This document shows positions 61,589-64,000 of a stretch of 64,000 nt of DNA, piece by piece. Made by a program: the position numbers and the translations under genes. A model generated the notes under the pieces. It was not told the DNA's origin. It was given only the letters and a program-made list of their open reading frames with translations, and did not search any database. Origin of the DNA: Gp6-AA40 sp032156805 (GTDB lineage: Bacteria > Acidobacteriota > Vicinamibacteria > Vicinamibacterales > UBA2999). Location: contig JALDXQ010000006.1 of assembly GCA_032156805.1 (NCBI GenBank), positions 1 through 64,000 of the forward strand, read 5' to 3'. How positions within the stretch are numbered: position 1 is the stretch's first letter; every line of letters starts with the position of its first letter.

Positions 61589-63159
61589 GACTCGCCTCCC
61601 TCGTCAGTTACAGGATCGCGGTGTCGGCCGGCTGTCTCGCCTTCGTATTGGTTGCCCTCTCGTCCGAGCCGATCAACGCACAGTCGGATGGCGATGTGCA
61701 GGTGTCAGGCGGCGTGTCGACGGCATCGTTCACCATGCCACAAGGCAGAGTCCTGGTGCACGTGTCTTCGGATGCAGCGCCCGGCGACACGATCTCCGGC
61801 GTGGTGCTGGCGGAGCCCGCGGGTGCGACGCCGCAGGAGCAGCAGGCCAACCTCGGCGTGCTCACGGGACTGGTCGTGGAGCTCGAGAAACAGCAGACGA
61901 AGGTCGCGGAACGCCGGTACGAATGGACCGTACCGGTCGTCCTTCGCATGGGCAGGGCGATGATGGCGCTGCGTGACGCGAGTGGGCAGGTCGTTACGCA
62001 GATGTCGGTGCCGGTCGACCCTCAGCCGGCACTTCCGCCCGGCGCCGGCCCCGGCACCGTGCAACTGCCGGTAGACCTTCAGGTTGGTCGGCCAGCAACG
62101 ATTCGCGCTCGTTCGAACGGCAGCCTTGCCGGCAAGACAGTCGAAGTCGGGGGCAGCCAGGCCGAGCTGCTGGCCGCTTCTCCACGACAGGTCGTGTTCC
62201 GTGTGACCGAGACTCCATTCGGCGAGGTGCCGGTTCGCTACACCGACAGCGGCAGGACGACCGAAGGCCGGGTTCGCGCCATGGGCGTACGGCTGATCGC
62301 GACGGGCACGCAACTGGTTCGTGGGCAACGTGCCACGCTGACGACCACCGTGAATGGGCTTGGCGGCCTCACGGAACCTGCGACGCTGTCGTATCGAAAT
62401 CTCTCTCCCGCCATCGTGCAGCTCGAAGGGCGTGAACCACGCGTCACGATTCGCCCCGGAGATGTAAAGGCCGACGGCACGTATACAGACACCCGCCGGC
62501 TCACCGGCGTTCAGGCCGGCGCTTTTCAGATCATCGCGTCGATAACACGCCCGGCACTCTCGCGGTTCGACATGGCGGGCACACTCACAGCGGTTGTCAA
62601 CAACTGGGAGGTGCGAGCGCGATTCCGGATCAACGAGGATGCACGCACCGCCATCCAACGTTCGATACTCGAGGCACGCCGGCAACTCGACGACTTCCTG
62701 CGGCAGCAGGAGTTGAACGGCGCCGATCCGAGGAGTGTCTTTCAAGCGCTCCTCTCTCACTACTGTTATGACCTGCGCGACAACCGGCTGGCATCCAATC
62801 GATCGGCAGCAGGTCCGGCCCCGCGACAGCCGATCCTGCTGGCAGTGTCGAGACAGCAGCCGGCTCCGCCACCGACACCGGAAGTCACACCGAATGAGGT
62901 GCGGCGATGGTCGTTCTCGCAGTTTCTCTCCGACCTCATCGCGCGGGCGACGTCGCAGTCGATCGGCTACCTCTTCGTCACCTCGGCCCCCGAACGCTTC
63001 GGCATCACCATCGATGGTCAACGCAAGAGCGAGCTGACCAATCGCCGTTTCGTGACATCCGTCGGGAATCACGATGTGCAGGTCGATCGACCATCGAAGC
63101 CCTGCCGCATGAACGTGACGATCAACGCGCTGCAGACGAGCGTCGTGACGTGTGAGTAG
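61585..63159 (+). CDS. Exported protein with Ig-like strands and a C-terminal PEGA-type domain
   Basis: The protein has 524 residues with a signal peptide (IAVSAGCLAFVLVALSSEPINA). Residues 35-370 consist of beta-rich repeats without a family I can name. The next part has a charged helix (NEDARTAIQRSILEARRQLD) and a Pro-rich linker. The last 65 residues form a PEGA-like domain (GYLFVTSAPERFGITIDGQR) with two cysteines near the end that may be bridged. The start at 61585 has the best ribosome site of the window, AAGGAGG five bases before the ATG, and overlaps the stop of the membrane protein gene. PEGA domains are linked to surface polymers, so an envelope role is likely. Confidence 0.7.
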   Translation: MRLASLVSYRIAVSAGCLAFVLVALSSEPINAQSDGDVQVSGGVSTASFTMPQGRVLVHVSSDAAPGDTISGVVLAEPAGATPQEQQANLGVLTGLVVELEKQQTKVAERRYEWTVPVVLRMGRAMMALRDASGQVVTQMSVPVDPQPALPPGAGPGTVQLPVDLQVGRPATIRARSNGSLAGKTVEVGGSQAELLAASPRQVVFRVTETPFGEVPVRYTDSGRTTEGRVRAMGVRLIATGTQLVRGQRATLTTTVNGLGGLTEPATLSYRNLSPAIVQLEGREPRVTIRPGDVKADGTYTDTRRLTGVQAGAFQIIASITRPALSRFDMAGTLTAVVNNWEVRARFRINEDARTAIQRSILEARRQLDDFLRQQELNGADPRSVFQALLSHYCYDLRDNRLASNRSAAGPAPRQPILLAVSRQQPAPPPTPEVTPNEVRRWSFSQFLSDLIARATSQSIGYLFVTSAPERFGITIDGQRKSELTNRRFVTSVGNHDVQVDRPSKPCRMNVTINALQTSVVTCE

Positions 63160-63264
63160 GCTCTAGTCTCACGGCTCTTGACTCTCGGCACACCTCAACC
63201 GCGAGCCCGGAGCCCAAAGCCCAGAGCCGCTCTCTGCGGTCCGTCCTTTGCACCACCGGGTCCC

Positions 63265-64000
63265 ATGTTGAGAGCGACGCTTCTCATATGCATGGCGCTC
63301 GGAACGGCTGCGCTCGCACAGGCACCTGGCGGAAATCCCAGGTCGATCGAGAAAGGTGAGCCAGCGACGAAGGCCGAGCCGGATGTGCTTGCCGCACAGG
63401 TGATGCTCGACCGCACCGGCTTCTCACCGGGTGAAATCGATGGTCGACCCGGCGCTAATCTGCAGCGAGCGCTGGCGGCATTTCAAGGCAGTCGCGACCT
63501 CCAGGTGTCCGGCCGTATTGACGAGCCGACCGCGAGGCAGCTGATGCAGGAGATGGGAGAGCAACCTCTTGTAATCACGTACACGCTGACCGACGCCGAC
63601 GTTGCAGGTCCGTTCCAGCCAGAGATTCCGAAAGACCTTCTCGCGCAGTCGAAGCTGCCGACGCTCAGCTATCAGAACCCGCTCGAGGCGATCGCCGAAA
63701 AGTTCCACGCCAGCCCTGCGCTGCTGCAGTCATTGAACGCCAGCCAGACATTCGAACGCGCCGGAGATCAGATCATCGTGCCGAACGTCCTGGACACGGC
63801 GCTGTCAGCGCAGGCCGCCGCATCACGCGCGACGATCATCGTGACCAAGCGGACGAGTGCACTGACCGTGGAAGACCAGAACGGGCGGGTCGTGTTCCAT
63901 GCGCCTGTGACCACGGGAAGCCAGCACGACCCGCTGCCGATCGGGAAATGGAACGTCACCGGCGTGGAGCAACTGCCGGCATTTCACTACAACCCTGATC
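63265..64000 (+). CDS. L,D-transpeptidase with peptidoglycan-binding domain, 3' end cut by window edge
   Basis: The first 245 codons of a secreted protein are present. A signal peptide (LLICMALGTAALAQ) is followed by a peptidoglycan-binding type 1 domain, with AAQVMLDRTGFSPGEIDGRP and RALAAFQGSRDLQVSGRIDE. A LysM-like stretch (NPLEAIAEKFHASPALLQSLN) comes next, then the opening strands of a YkuD catalytic domain (IIVTKRTSALTVEDQNGRVV, PVTTGSQHDPLPIG). The catalytic HGxx...SHGC motif lies beyond the edge and cannot be checked. Such enzymes cross-link peptidoglycan or attach proteins to it. It follows the PEGA protein gene by 105 bp on the same strand. Confidence 0.85.
   Translation, partial: MLRATLLICMALGTAALAQAPGGNPRSIEKGEPATKAEPDVLAAQVMLDRTGFSPGEIDGRPGANLQRALAAFQGSRDLQVSGRIDEPTARQLMQEMGEQPLVITYTLTDADVAGPFQPEIPKDLLAQSKLPTLSYQNPLEAIAEKFHASPALLQSLNASQTFERAGDQIIVPNVLDTALSAQAAASRATIIVTKRTSALTVEDQNGRVVFHAPVTTGSQHDPLPIGKWNVTGVEQLPAFHYNPD

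Noticed and set aside
1..64000. tRNA, rRNA, phage or insertion-sequence genes
   Set aside because: I looked for tRNA-like cloverleaf arms, transposase motifs and integrase motifs and saw none that I could support.

Overview
The window is high-GC DNA with a gene set that points to an acidobacterium, probably of the Vicinamibacteria type. The indicators are a planctomycete-cytochrome/DUF1552 pair, large Oar-like TonB receptors with an N-terminal carboxypeptidase-regulatory domain, many secreted PQQ and beta-propeller proteins, hybrid histidine kinases and short extragenic hairpin repeats. This placement rests on gene content only. I saw no tRNA, rRNA, CRISPR array, prophage or intact insertion sequence.

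Layout. 1-4.7 kb (minus): a cytochrome-type DUF1592 protein, a DUF1552 protein and an ankyrin protein cut by the window edge, in one operon. 5.1-15 kb (plus): three tandem, mosaic Oar-like receptors separated by hairpin repeats. 15.1-16.2 kb: two small paralogous four-helix membrane proteins. 16.3-18.5 kb: a degenerate kinase joined through one membrane helix to four PEGA domains. 18.5-25.7 kb (minus): a TonB receptor of the heme/haemoglobin type, a DUF4198-Kelch fusion, an HtrA-type protease without visible PDZ, and an LVIVD lipoprotein, with a Fur-box-like dyad upstream. 26-38 kb: a flavin oxidoreductase, a membrane hybrid kinase and, convergent to it, two soluble hybrid kinases, one of 2091 residues with about 25 HAMP-like modules. 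38-44 kb: secreted alpha/beta hydrolase, a secreted unknown protein, an M20 amidohydrolase and a cardiolipin synthase. 44-55.5 kb: a potassium block (universal stress protein, Kup, a KdpD-type kinase lacking its N-terminal half, KdpE, Kdp pump, and the missing KdpD half as a separate divergent gene). 55.7-60 kb: a Tat-exported animal-type heme peroxidase, a GSDH-type PQQ dehydrogenase and a PQQ-propeller protein. 60-64 kb: a GcvR-like ACT protein, two unknown genes and a truncated L,D-transpeptidase gene.

The most notable system is the potassium locus. KdpD is split into two genes about 7 kb apart, the pump order is a 27-residue peptide, then kdpF, kdpA, kdpC and kdpB (C before B), and the low-affinity Kup lies in the same block. 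Two TTC-N5-GAA boxes 23 bp apart lie between kdp and the split sensor, one covering the sensor's -35.

A second theme is that at least seven genes have a -10-like hexamer only 6 to 8 nt before the start codon and little room for a Shine-Dalgarno site, which suggests leaderless transcripts. Operon-internal genes and the receptors have good Shine-Dalgarno sites. The giant poly-HAMP kinase and the recombined receptor trio are the other main structural curiosities.
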